33,500 bases of DNA from assembly GCA_036833805.1 (NCBI GenBank), contig DAITPA010000016.1:1-33500 (forward strand), given 5' to 3'. Shown here in pieces: positions 15,655 to 25,503 of this stretch. The notes under the pieces were generated by a model. That model was not told the origin of the DNA, ran no database searches, and saw only the letters and a program-made list of their open reading frames with translations. The stretch's first letter is position 1; every line of letters starts with the position of its first letter. This DNA comes from PALSA-1196 sp036833805. Lineage in GTDB: Bacteria > Pseudomonadota > Gammaproteobacteria > Steroidobacterales > Steroidobacteraceae. Both the position numbers and the translations under genes were made by a program.

Positions 15655-15786
15655 AGCACCTCTCCAGTAAAGCGCGCCTCCGTGCAGAGGCTCGCCAACA
15701 TAGTAGTGGCTTGACTGGAACTGCACCAGAACGCGCTGCGCGTTGAGAACTCGCGGGTGGCAGGAGCGCAGCGCGGAAATTTTGAG

Positions 15787-15814
15787 GAAAAAAAAGCCCC
15801 GCAGTTGCAGGGCT
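15787..15814 (-). terminator. Intrinsic terminator of groES-groEL
   Basis: On the minus strand AGCCCTGC and GCGGGGCT form a stem (one C-A mismatch) with a 4-base loop, followed directly by eight T residues (15788-15795 as A on the plus strand). It lies about 94 bases after the groEL stop. It also separates groEL from the lipoprotein gene starting at 15654. Confidence 0.8.
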
Positions 15815-15856
15815 TCGAGAATGTCGCGGTCGAGGGGGGCTCGTGTCCGCGACAAT

Positions 15857-15903
15857 CGAGTAGCGTAGCGGCAGATTTTGACAATCCCGCTACGCTTTAC
15901 TCG
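15857..15903 (-). repeat. Long inverted repeat just after the groEL stop
   Basis: GCGTAGCGG (15863-15871) pairs perfectly with CCGCTACGC (15887-15895). The stem extends with CGAGTA / TACTCG (15857-15862, 15898-15903) across a 2-base bulge. It begins five bases after the groEL stop codon and precedes the intrinsic terminator. It may protect the mRNA 3' end or help termination. Confidence 0.55.
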
Positions 15904-15907
15904 TCCG

Positions 15908-17545
<1,638 letters not shown>

Positions 17546-17563
17546 TGTCGTGATCCTTCAGGG

Positions 17564-17857
17564 TTATTTGCCTTCAATCACGGCCATGACGTCTTCTTCG
17601 CGCATGACCACGAGATCTTCGCCGTCGACCTTGACCTCAGTTCCGCTGTATTTGCCGAACAGGATCTTGTCGCCGACTTTTACATCGAGGGGACGGACCG
17701 AGCCGTTTTCTAAAATCTTGCCTTTGCCGACCGCGATGATCTTCCCCTGCACCGGCTTCTCTGCCGCGGTGTCGGGAATCACGATGCCGCCCGGAGAGGT
17801 ACGTTCCTCTTCCAGACGCTTCACCATGACACGGTCATGAAGAGGACGAATCTTCAT
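17564..17857 (-). CDS. groES: Co-chaperonin GroES (Cpn10)
   Basis: The 97-residue GroES caps the GroEL ring as a heptameric lid. It opens MKIRPLHDRVMVKRLEEE and contains the mobile loop (about 18-33, ERTSPGGIVIPDTAAEKP). It also has GKGKILENG and the ending VMREEDVMAVIE, all standard for the family. The ATG is preceded by AGGAG at eight bases. It is the first gene of the groES-groEL operon. A sigma-70-like promoter and a CIRCE operator lie 58-111 bases upstream. Confidence 0.98.
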   Translation of the reverse strand: MKIRPLHDRVMVKRLEEERTSPGGIVIPDTAAEKPVQGKIIAVGKGKILENGSVRPLDVKVGDKILFGKYSGTEVKVDGEDLVVMREEDVMAVIEGK

Positions 17858-17914
17858 GGTGTACGCTCCTAAAAGCTGTTGACTGAAGTTAAAAGTGACT
17901 ACGCGGGGGCCCGA

Positions 17915-17941
17915 TTAGCACTCCCCCTACGTGACTGCTAA
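17915..17941. promoter_or_regulatory. CIRCE operator (HrcA binding site)
   Basis: TTAGCACTC (17915-17923), a 9-base spacer and GACTGCTAA (17933-17941) match the CIRCE consensus TTAGCACTC-N9-GAGTGCTAA with one mismatch (C for G at 17935). The element touches the -10 box of the groES promoter. HrcA bound here should block groES-groEL transcription under non-stress conditions. hrcA itself is not in the window. Confidence 0.88.
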
Positions 17942-17968
17942 TGATAAGCCTGGAATGCCGGAATTCAA
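17941..17968 (-). promoter_or_regulatory. groES-groEL promoter
   Basis: On the minus strand TTGAAT (17963-17968) and TATCAT (17941-17946) are spaced by 16 bases, a good sigma-70-type match. The preceding C gives CTTGAA, which also resembles a sigma-32 -35 box, but no CCCCAT-type -10 follows. The position directly upstream of the CIRCE element supports the call. Confidence 0.65.
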
Positions 17969-18066
17969 GCGTGAGCGGACATATTTCGCGCGGTGACGGG
18001 TACGGCGCAAGCCCGTATGCTCGCCGCGGGCGATGTTCTATCGCTGCCAGTCAATGTGAGCCTTTC

Positions 18067-20262
18067 ATGAGACGGCCGGGTCGATTCTGCACGCTTTTGC
18101 TCATCCTTCTGGCGCTCTGCGGCACGCGCGCCGCGCGCGCCGCAGAAGATCAATTTCTCCCGCCCGAACAAGTATTTAGGTACAGCGTGACGAGCGCGGG
18201 GGCGAGCGTTGGCGTGCACTGGAACCTGCCGCCTGGCTACTACGCGTACAAATCGCGGATGGCACTCCTAAGTGGGACGCCAGGGGTGACGCTCGGGCCC
18301 GCCGTCTACCCGCAGGGCGAGGTCCACAAGGACGACTATTTCGGCGCGCAGGAAGTGTATCGGGGACAGTTCCTCGTCACAGCACCCTTGACCCTTGCGC
18401 CCGACGCGCCGCGCAGCGTCCTGCTTAAGCTCAAGATTCAGGGCTGCGCCGACGCGGGACTGTGTTACCCGCCGCAGCTCTTTGATGTCAAGCTTGAGCT
18501 GCCGCCCGCCGCAGCGGCCGGCGCTGCCGGCGGCATGAGCTCGATTCTGGGGGCGCGCCGCGAAGGCTCGGCCGCGGGCGATTTTCTACCACCGGATGAG
18601 GCGTTCCGCTTCGACGGCTTCGCCGACGGGCCCGACCGCGTGCGGCTCGTCTGGCAGATCGCGGACCACTATTACCTGTACAGGAGCCGCCTCGCAGTTG
18701 AAACCACAAGCCCGAAAGTTCAGCTCGGCCGCCTTTCTCTGCCCATGGGCAGCGTCCAGACCGACGAATACTTCGGCAAGCAGGAGATCTATCACCGCGA
18801 GTTGGTCGGCGTGCTGCCGGTTGCGAGGGCAGCCGACACGGCAACCGACGTTGAGCTTGCCGTGACCTATCAGGGCTGCGCGGAAGCGGGGCTGTGCTAT
18901 CTGCCTATCACGAAGAGCCTCCACGTCAGTTTGCCGCGCGGCGCCAGCGGCGGCGCATTCGTCTCAGAGCAGGAGCGATTGGCAACGCTCGTGCGCAGCG
19001 GCAGCCTGCTGCTCGTGCTCGGCACCTTCTTTGGCTTAGGCCTGCTCCTGGGTTTCACGCCCTGCGTATTGCCGATGGTGCCGATTCTTTCCGGGATCAT
19101 CGTCGGCCAAGGCGCGAGCATCACGACGCGGCGCGCGTTCACGCTGTCGCTGACCTATGTCCTGGGGATGGCTCTCACTTACACCGTCGCGGGCGCCGCC
19201 TTTGCCGCTTTCGGACACGGCCAGCAGGCGCAGGCGATATTCCAGCAGCCCTGGATCATCGCGCTCTTTGCGGCCGTGCTCATCGCTCTGGGGCTTTCGA
19301 TGTTTGGCCTTTTCACGCTGCAGATGCCGACGGCCGTGCAGACGTGGCTCTCTGAGCTCTCGAGCCGCCAGTCCGCAGGGACCTTCGGCGGCGTGGCTGT
19401 TATGGGCGCGCTGTCTGCGTTGATCGTCACCACTTGCGTCGCGCCCGCGCTCGTGGCCGTGTTGGCGGTCATCGCCCAGAGCGGCGCTATCGCGCGCGGC
19501 GCGGCCGTTTTGTTTGCGATGAGTTTTGGCATGGGAACGCCGCTACTGGTGGCGGGCGCATCAGCCGGCAAGCTTTTGCCCAGAGCCGGCGCCTGGATGG
19601 ACATCGTCAAGAGATTTTTCGGCGTCCTCATGCTGGCGGTCGCCGCGTGGATGCTGACGCGCATCGTGCCGGCAGCCGTCGCGCTCGTGTTGTGGGCGCT
19701 GCCGGCGCTCTTGGCCGCCTGGGTGCTGTGGCCGGCGGCGCGCACCCGAACGGCCGCCGGATGGCTGCTGCGGACAGTGGGCGCCGCGTTGGGGCTCTTC
19801 GGCGTCGTGCTCGTCGTGGGGGCGGCGTTGGGCGGCACCGATCCGCTTGCGCCTATCCCGCGCTTTGCCGGCCAGCATCGCGAGCTGCCGTTTCGCACCA
19901 TCAAATCCTTGGACGATCTGGCGCGCGAAGTCGCGAGCGCCAAGGCGAAAGGCCACCCCGTACTGCTCGATTTCTATGCGGACTGGTGCGTCTCCTGTAA
20001 GGAGATGGAGCGCTACACATTCTCCGATCCGGCGGTGCAGACCGTACTGCACGACGTGGTACTGCTGCGCGCCGATGTGACGCGCAATGACGCCGTGGAC
20101 CAGGCGCTCCTCAAACATTTTGGCATCTTCGGGCCGCCCACCATCGCCTTCTACGGTATCGACGGGGAGGAACGGCGCAATTTCCGCGTCGTCGGCTATA
20201 TGAAAGCCGCCGAGTTTGGCGCCGTTGCACGCCAGGCGCTCTTCGGCGCCCATACGACGTGA
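18067..20262 (+). CDS. dsbD: Thiol:disulfide interchange protein DsbD with two N-terminal alpha domains
   Basis: DsbD passes electrons from cytosolic thioredoxin across the inner membrane to periplasmic thiol proteins. I chose the ATG at 18067 (731 residues) because a signal peptide follows at once; the upstream frame crosses the groES promoter. Two consecutive DsbD-alpha domains are visible, at about 34-146 and 177-292, each with its own Cys pair (CADAGLC, C127/C133, and CAEAGLC, C271/C277). The membrane domain (about 310-590) keeps its two Cys (GFTPCVLPM, C333, and VTTCVAP, C457). The thioredoxin-like gamma domain has WCVSCK (C641/C644). E. coli DsbD has a single alpha domain. The gene overlaps the tlpA-like gene by four bases. 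Confidence 0.93.
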   Translation: MRRPGRFCTLLLILLALCGTRAARAAEDQFLPPEQVFRYSVTSAGASVGVHWNLPPGYYAYKSRMALLSGTPGVTLGPAVYPQGEVHKDDYFGAQEVYRGQFLVTAPLTLAPDAPRSVLLKLKIQGCADAGLCYPPQLFDVKLELPPAAAAGAAGGMSSILGARREGSAAGDFLPPDEAFRFDGFADGPDRVRLVWQIADHYYLYRSRLAVETTSPKVQLGRLSLPMGSVQTDEYFGKQEIYHRELVGVLPVARAADTATDVELAVTYQGCAEAGLCYLPITKSLHVSLPRGASGGAFVSEQERLATLVRSGSLLLVLGTFFGLGLLLGFTPCVLPMVPILSGIIVGQGASITTRRAFTLSLTYVLGMALTYTVAGAAFAAFGHGQQAQAIFQQPWIIALFAAVLIALGLSMFGLFTLQMPTAVQTWLSELSSRQSAGTFGGVAVMGALSALIVTTCVAPALVAVLAVIAQSGAIARGAAVLFAMSFGMGTPLLVAGASAGKLLPRAGAWMDIVKRFFGVLMLAVAAWMLTRIVPAAVALVLWALPALLAAWVLWPAARTRTAAGWLLRTVGAALGLFGVVLVVGAALGGTDPLAPIPRFAGQHRELPFRTIKSLDDLAREVASAKAKGHPVLLDFYADWCVSCKEMERYTFSDPAVQTVLHDVVLLRADVTRNDAVDQALLKHFGIFGPPTIAFYGIDGEERRNFRVVGYMKAAEFGAVARQALFGAHTT

Positions 20263-20930
20263 AGTCCACGTGGCGGGTGACGCTCGGAGTGAGCTTCGTT
20301 GCGTTGGCCGCCTTGGGCGGGGTTCTAAGCCAGCGCCTGTTGCGGCCGCGCGCGACATTGCAGCCGAGCTCCGCCGCGGTGTTGCCGGCGCGCGCATCGT
20401 TACCGGCGCGAGCGCGCACCATTCCGCTCGTGCTGCCAGAGCTCACGCTGCCCGATGCGAACGGGGTTAACCACCGCCTGTCCGACTGGGCGGGCCATCC
20501 GCTCGTCGTTAATTTCTGGGCCACTTGGTGTGAGCCCTGCCGTCGCGAGATCCCCCTTCTCATTAAGCTGCGACACGAACGTGCGGCGCAGCGCCTTGCG
20601 ATTGTCGGCATCGCCATCGACTTTCGCGCGGCGGTTGTGAAATATGCAGCGGCTGCCGCGATTGATTACCCGCTCCTCATCGGCGAGGACGCGGGGCTTA
20701 AGAGCGTCGACGCGTTCGGGATGGACCTCGTCTTTCCGTTCACCGTGTTCGCCGACCGGCAAGGACGAGTGGTGGCGGTGAAGGTGGGGGAATTGCATCG
20801 GGATGAGGCAGACTTCATCCTCGATCGGGTCCAAGACATCGACCGCGGAACCTTGACCCTGGCGGTCGTCCGGGAACAGATCGCATCGCGCCTGCGGGAG
20901 CTTGCCGTGGCACGCGCGAAGCACGCCTGA
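20259..20930 (+). CDS. TlpA/ResA-like membrane-anchored thioredoxin
   Basis: This 223-residue protein starts with a GTG overlapping the dsbD stop (GTGA), so the two genes are coupled. An N-terminal hydrophobic helix (about 6-24) anchors it with the catalytic domain in the periplasm, after a Pro/Ala linker. The thioredoxin fold shows NFWATWCEPCRREIPLL with active-site C91 and C94. The cis-Pro region is FPFTVFADRQGRVV. TlpA-like proteins reduce periplasmic disulfides, for example in cytochrome c or copper-centre assembly. Adjacent DsbD is the obvious electron donor. The actual client protein cannot be inferred, as no cytochrome maturation genes are nearby. Confidence 0.88.
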   Translation: MKSTWRVTLGVSFVALAALGGVLSQRLLRPRATLQPSSAAVLPARASLPARARTIPLVLPELTLPDANGVNHRLSDWAGHPLVVNFWATWCEPCRREIPLLIKLRHERAAQRLAIVGIAIDFRAAVVKYAAAAAIDYPLLIGEDAGLKSVDAFGMDLVFPFTVFADRQGRVVAVKVGELHRDEADFILDRVQDIDRGTLTLAVVREQIASRLRELAVARAKHA

Positions 20931-20991
20931 TCCGCGCAGTTCGGTACAAAAAGTCCCTCATTCGCCACGGATTAGGGTACATTCGCCGCCG

Positions 20992-21432
20992 ATGGCGCGC
21001 GTTATGTTACTTAACGGTCCGAATCTGAACCTGCTCGGCAATCGCGAGCCCGAGGTCTATGGAAAGGACACGCTCGCGTCGATCGAGGAGCGTCTTGCCG
21101 AGCTTGCGAACGAGGCGGGGCATGAGCTGTCCGCATTTCAAAGTAACGCCGAGCACGAACTCATCGAGCGCCTGCACGCCGCTCCGCAGGCGGGCGTTGC
21201 GTTCCTGATTTTCAATCCGGGGGCGTTTACGCATACGAGCCTCGCCCTGCGCGACGCACTGCTCGCGGTGCGCCTGCCCTTCATCGAAGTGCATCTGTCG
21301 AACACTCACGCGCGCGAGAGCTTTCGCCGCCATTCGTATTTCTCGGATATCGCCGTGGGTTCCATCGTGGGCCTCGGCCCCATCGGCTATGAGCTCGCGC
21401 TGCGCGCCGCCATCCGAAAATTGCAGTTGTGA
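20992..21432 (+). CDS. aroQ: Type II 3-dehydroquinate dehydratase
   Basis: The 146-residue AroQ converts 3-dehydroquinate to 3-dehydroshikimate, the third step of the shikimate pathway, and forms dodecamers in the cytosol. The ATG at 20992 is chosen because the family opening RVMLLNGPNLNLLGNREP follows directly. The catalytic Tyr is in EVYGKDTL (Y23) and the catalytic His is in EVHLSNTHARESFRRHS. FNPGAFTHTSLALRDAL matches the substrate-binding loop, with Gly-Ala-Phe where Ala-Ala-Tyr or Gly-Ala-Tyr is more usual. aroQ directly before accB-accC is a common gammaproteobacterial order; the gap to accB is 21 bases. Confidence 0.95.
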   Translation: MARVMLLNGPNLNLLGNREPEVYGKDTLASIEERLAELANEAGHELSAFQSNAEHELIERLHAAPQAGVAFLIFNPGAFTHTSLALRDALLAVRLPFIEVHLSNTHARESFRRHSYFSDIAVGSIVGLGPIGYELALRAAIRKLQL

Positions 21433-21453
21433 CCGCCAGGAGGTCGTCCTCGC

Positions 21454-21924
21454 ATGGACATTAGAAAAATCAAAAAATTGATCGAGCTCCTCGAGGAGTC
21501 GGGTATTGCCGAAATCGAAATCAAGGAGGGCGAGGAAGGTGTGCGCATCAGCCGCATGCCGAGCGCCGCTTTGAGTGCCCAGCATCTGCACAGTGTCGCG
21601 CGTCTGCCGCTGGCCGCACCGCTGCATCTGCCGGCGCAGGCCGCGGCCGCCGCGCCCGCACCGATTGCAGCTGCGCATCCGCGGCCCACTGAGCACGTGG
21701 TCACTGCCCCGATGGTCGGCACGTTCTATGCGGGGCCGTCGCCTGCCGCCAAGGCTTTTGTTGAGATCGGCGACGAGGTCAAGCCTGGGCAGGTGCTGTG
21801 CATCATCGAAGCGATGAAGATGATGAATCAGATCGAAACCGACAAGGGCGGACGCGTGACTTCGGTCATGGCGAAGAGCGGCGACCCGGTTGAGTTCGGT
21901 CAACCGCTGTTCGTCATCGAATAG
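21454..21924 (+). CDS. accB: Biotin carboxyl carrier protein of acetyl-CoA carboxylase
   Basis: The 156-residue AccB carries the biotin that shuttles carboxyl groups between AccC and AccAD in the first step of fatty-acid synthesis. AGGAGG (21438-21443) precedes the ATG. The N-terminal part (MDIRKIKKLIELLEESG) is the usual dimerisation region. An Ala/Pro/His linker (about 40-80) follows, then the biotinyl domain (about 82-156). The biotinylation motif is EAMKMMNQIE, with Lys 122 as acceptor. The thumb region (APMVGTFYAGPSP) is present. accC begins eight bases after the stop. Confidence 0.97.
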   Translation: MDIRKIKKLIELLEESGIAEIEIKEGEEGVRISRMPSAALSAQHLHSVARLPLAAPLHLPAQAAAAAPAPIAAAHPRPTEHVVTAPMVGTFYAGPSPAAKAFVEIGDEVKPGQVLCIIEAMKMMNQIETDKGGRVTSVMAKSGDPVEFGQPLFVIE

Positions 21925-21932
21925 CGCACGCC

Positions 21933-23276
21933 ATGCTCGATAAGATCATCATCGCCAACCGTGGCGAGATTGCCCTGCGGATTCTGCGCGCCTGCCGTGA
22001 ACTGGGCATCAAGACCGTGGCGGTGCACTCCACCGCCGACTACAGCTTAAAGCACGTGCTGCTCGCCGATGAGTCGGTCTGCATTGGACCGCCGTCGTCT
22101 ACTTTGAGCTATCTCAACATGCCCGCGATCATCAGTGCCGCGGAGGTCACCGATGCGGTCGCGATCCATCCGGGTTACGGCTTTCTCTCCGAGAATGCCG
22201 ACTTTGCCGAGCGTGTGGAGAAGAGCGGCTTCGTATTCGTAGGTCCCAAAGCCGAAACCATCCGCACGCTCGGCGATAAGGTTTCGGCGATCCGCGTGAT
22301 GAAGAAAGCCGGCGTGCCGTGCGTTCCGGGTTCCGACGGGCCGCTCGGCGCCGATCCGGAAGAGACGCTGCGCATCGCGCGGGATCTGGGCTATCCGGTC
22401 ATGATCAAGTCATCCGGCGGCGGCGGCGGCCGCGGCATGCGCGTGGCGCACAGCGAGGCTGCGCTCCTGAACGCCGTCGCCATCACGCAGTCCGAAGCGC
22501 GCGCCGCCTTCGATAATGACCAGGTCTACATGGAGAAGTTTCTCGAGCGGCCGCGCCACATCGAATTCCAGGTGCTCGCCGACAATCATGGCAACATGAT
22601 TCACCTCGGCGAACGCGACTGCTCGATGCAGCGCCGCCACCAGAAAGTCATCGAAGAGGCGCCGGCGCCCGGCATTACCATGCGTCAGCGGCGCTTGATG
22701 GGCGAGCGCTGCGTCGAGGCCTGCCGCGCGGTCGGTTATCGCAGCGCCGGCACGCTCGAATTTCTCTACCAGGACGGCGAGTTCTACTTTATTGAGATGA
22801 ACACGCGCATCCAGGTCGAGCATCCCACGACCGAGCTCATCACCGGCATCGATCTCGTCAAGGCGCAGTTGCTGGTGGCCTCGGGCGAGCGGCTGCCGTA
22901 TGAACAGAGCGACGTGCAGATTCGCGGCCACGCGATCGAGTGCCGCATCAACGCCGAGGATCCCAAGACGTTCATGCCCTCGCCGGGTCCGATTCGTCTC
23001 TGGCATGCGCCCGGCGGCCCGGGTATCCGCGTCGACAGTCACATTTACTCCGGCTACAACGTCCCGCCGAACTACGATTCGCTCATCGGCAAGATCATCG
23101 CGCACGGCGATACGCGCGAGACGGCGATCGCGCGCATGAAGAACGCGCTCGCCGAGATGGTCATTGAGGGCATCAAGACCAACGTCGCCCTGCACCAGGA
23201 AATCTTCAATCATGCCGCCTTTCAGAAAGGCGGCCTCGACATCCACTATCTGGAGCGCAGGCTCGGATTGCGCTAG
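21933..23276 (+). CDS. accC: Biotin carboxylase subunit of acetyl-CoA carboxylase
   Basis: The 447-residue AccC carboxylates the biotin on AccB with ATP and bicarbonate. It is an ATP-grasp enzyme of normal length. It opens LDKIIIANRGEIALRILRAC. The glycine-rich ATP loop is KSSGGGGGRGMR (159-170), and the metal/ATP site is FIEMNTRIQVEHPTTE. GERDCSMQRRHQKVIEEAP is also fully conserved. It is paired with accB eight bases upstream, and prmA follows after four bases. The carboxyltransferase genes accA and accD are not in the window, as usual. Confidence 0.98.
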   Translation: MLDKIIIANRGEIALRILRACRELGIKTVAVHSTADYSLKHVLLADESVCIGPPSSTLSYLNMPAIISAAEVTDAVAIHPGYGFLSENADFAERVEKSGFVFVGPKAETIRTLGDKVSAIRVMKKAGVPCVPGSDGPLGADPEETLRIARDLGYPVMIKSSGGGGGRGMRVAHSEAALLNAVAITQSEARAAFDNDQVYMEKFLERPRHIEFQVLADNHGNMIHLGERDCSMQRRHQKVIEEAPAPGITMRQRRLMGERCVEACRAVGYRSAGTLEFLYQDGEFYFIEMNTRIQVEHPTTELITGIDLVKAQLLVASGERLPYEQSDVQIRGHAIECRINAEDPKTFMPSPGPIRLWHAPGGPGIRVDSHIYSGYNVPPNYDSLIGKIIAHGDTRETAIARMKNALAEMVIEGIKTNVALHQEIFNHAAFQKGGLDIHYLERRLGLR

Positions 23277-23280
23277 TGCG

Positions 23281-24177
23281 ATGGGCGCGCCATACGTCGA
23301 ACTGATCTTCGAGCTCGGCGAGTTGCAAGCGGACACGGCCCAAGCGGCCTGCGAGGCGTGCGGCGCTATCGCCGTCACGTTCACCGCTGCCGGCGCCACC
23401 GCCGTGCTCGAGCCGCTGCCGGGCGAGTTCCGAATATGGTCCGCCACCCGCGTGCACGCGCTCTTCCCGTGCGACGCGCAGCGTCCTTGCGCGGCGCGCT
23501 CGCGCGCCTTGGCGAGCGCGCTCGGGCTGCCGCTCACAAAGCTTGCGACGCGGCAGGTCGCGGACAAAGTGTGGGAGCGCGAGTGGCTCAAGGACTTTCA
23601 CGCGATGCGCTTCGGCTCGCGTCTTTGGATCTGCCCGCACCACGAGACGGTTGCCGACCCCGCCGCCGCGGTCGTGTACTTGGATCCGGGCCTGGCATTC
23701 GGTACCGGCACGCATGCCACGACGCGGCTTTGCCTGGAGTGGCTGGACGAGCATGTCACCCCGGGTGCACGCGTCATCGATTACGGCTGCGGCTCGGGAA
23801 TCCTCGCGTTGGCGGCGATCAAGCTCGGCGCCGCCCACGCCTTCTGTTTCGACATCGATCCGCAGGCGCTGATCGCGACCGCCGACAATGGGAAGGCCAA
23901 TGCGCTCGAAGATCAGCTGAGCGTTTGCGCCGACGCTGCGCTCCTGGCGGCTGCGAGCGACGTGCTCGTTGCCAATATTCTCGCCGCGCCCTTATGTGCG
24001 CTTGCAGCACGCTTTGCGCGCCTCCTGCGGCCGGGCGGCGCACTCGTACTCGCTGGGCTCATGGACGACGAGGCATTTGAGGTGACACGGGCAAACGGCG
24101 CGTGCTTTGATATGCAGCCCTGCGGAAGGCGCGCCGGCTGGGTGGCCCTGTCTGGACGGCGCCGCGAGCATTCTTGA
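23281..24177 (+). CDS. prmA: Ribosomal protein L11 methyltransferase
   Basis: The 298-residue PrmA trimethylates lysines and the N terminus of ribosomal protein L11 with SAM. The ATG at 23281 gives the family opening YVELIFELGEL; the longer frame reaches back inside accC and is not used. The N-terminal substrate-recognition domain spans about 1-95. The catalytic domain has LDPGLAFGTGTHATTRLCLEWL, motif I VIDYGCGSGILALAA, and DVLVANILAAPL. It lies four bases after accC and three bases before the zinc-ribbon gene. Its own ribosome binding site is weak, so translation probably depends on coupling. Confidence 0.95.
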   Translation: MGAPYVELIFELGELQADTAQAACEACGAIAVTFTAAGATAVLEPLPGEFRIWSATRVHALFPCDAQRPCAARSRALASALGLPLTKLATRQVADKVWEREWLKDFHAMRFGSRLWICPHHETVADPAAAVVYLDPGLAFGTGTHATTRLCLEWLDEHVTPGARVIDYGCGSGILALAAIKLGAAHAFCFDIDPQALIATADNGKANALEDQLSVCADAALLAAASDVLVANILAAPLCALAARFARLLRPGGALVLAGLMDDEAFEVTRANGACFDMQPCGRRAGWVALSGRRREHS

Positions 24178-24180
24178 CTC

Positions 24181-25502
24181 ATGTTTACCGTCTGCCCCAA
24201 ATGCGCTCTCACGCTGACGGTGACCGCGGCCGACCTGCGCACCGCGCAAGGTTTTGTGCGCTGCGGACAGTGCACAACGGTCTTCAACGCCTTGCTCGCA
24301 CTGTCTGACGAGCGCCAGCAGACAACCTCCGTTTACGCAGCAGTCGCAGCGGAGCACCCCGCACAGGAGGAGTCGGTCGAAGAGGATTCCGTACACGAGG
24401 AGGAGATACACGAGGAGGAGATACACGAGGCGGAGATACAGGAAGANNNNNNNNNNNNNNNNNNNNNNNNNNNNNNNNNNNNNNNNNNNNNNNNNNNNNN
24501 NNNNNNNNNNNNNNNNNNNNNNNNNNNNNNNNNNNNNNNNNNNNNNTACACGAGGAGGAGATACACGAGGAGGAGATACACGAGGCGGAGATACAGGAAG
24601 AGGGGCTACACGAAGACTTCCCGGCCGAGGAACTCGAGCATGAGCAGTCCGTGTCGGACGAGGACAACTCGATCGAACAGACATCGCTCGAGTTCAATCC
24701 GGCGGCCGCGGATGTCGCCAAGATCTTTGTAGAGCCCGAGACGATCTCCAGCGATGAAGTCACCGGAACCTACGAATCGATCGTACTGCGCACGCCAGAG
24801 CCCCCTGCCATCGAGGAGCACGTGGCGCCGAAGAGTGCCGATCAGGAGCTCAACGATCAGCTGGAATCGCTCGCGGCACGCATCGAGGCTGCCCGGCAGA
24901 ATCAGCTGGCGCAGTCGAATACCGGGCTGCAGCCACTGCTGGTGCCGCTCGAACTTGAGGGGCGCGCAGCGCCTCGCGAGCCACGGCCGCTCTTATGGCG
25001 CGCGGCGCTTGCGGCACTCGCGCTCCTTTTCATCGCGCAGGCAGTCAATCACTACCGCGATGAGCTCGCCGTGAATCCACGCCTGCATCGGCCCTTGACC
25101 GCGCTGTACGCGCTGTTCGGCATCAGTCTTGCGCCGCGCTGGGACCTCGCCGCCTACGAAGTGCATCAGCTCGGCGCCTCGGCGGCGGCGCAGAACGCGG
25201 GACAACTCACCGTGCGCGCCAGCGTGAGGAATGACGCGCAGCAGCCGCAGCCGCTGCCGCTCTTGCGGGTCACGCTGCTCGATCGCTTCGGCAATCGGCT
25301 GGCATCGCGCGATGTGCCGCCGCGCGCTTACCTCGGCGGCGCCCCGGCAGCGTCGGTAGCATTGCTGCCGCCCGGTGAACGCGTCGATGCGCAAATGGCG
25401 TTCGTCGACCCGGGCAAGAATGCCGTCGGCTTCGAGATCGACGCCTGTCTGCCGGGCGCAAGCGCGCGCGTGCACTGCGCCAACGACGCCGCGGCGCGGT
25501 AA
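24181..25502 (+). CDS. Zinc-ribbon DUF3426 membrane protein, interrupted by an assembly gap
   Basis: The protein opens with a zinc ribbon (C5, C8, C28, C31; FTVCPKCALTLTV and VRCGQC). An acidic region follows with five-residue repeats (HEEEI, HEEEI, HEAEI), then a further acidic stretch. One membrane helix (ALAALALLFIAQAV) and a periplasmic DUF3426 domain (PLLRVTLLDRFGNRLA) complete it. The 100-N gap at 24447-24546 puts the two halves in different frames. The 55 bases before and after the gap are identical. Removing the Ns and one copy (155 bases) restores one frame and gives a 388-residue protein. The position between prmA and dusB-fis is typical of this family. Its function is unknown. Confidence 0.85.
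24392..24446 (+). repeat. 15-base tandem repeats and left gap flank
   Basis: Units of CACGAGGAGGAGATA and close variants encode H-E-E-E-I repeats. The 55 bases here are identical to 24547-24601 on the other side of the gap. Confidence 0.8.
24447..24546. other. Assembly gap, 100 N
   Basis: A run of exactly 100 N, the usual placeholder for a gap of unknown size. It is flanked by identical 55-base ends, so probably no sequence is missing and one flank is duplicated. Confidence 0.95.
24547..24601 (+). repeat. Right gap flank, duplicate of 24392-24446
   Basis: Base-for-base identical to the left flank. The gene continues from here in the DUF3426 frame (EEGLHEDFPAEELEHEQ and onward). Confidence 0.8.
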
Positions 25503-25503
25503 C

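Noticed and set aside
24181..24732. Frameshift or pseudogene in the zinc-ribbon gene
   Set aside because: The frame change disappears when the duplicated flank and Ns are removed, so it is an assembly effect.
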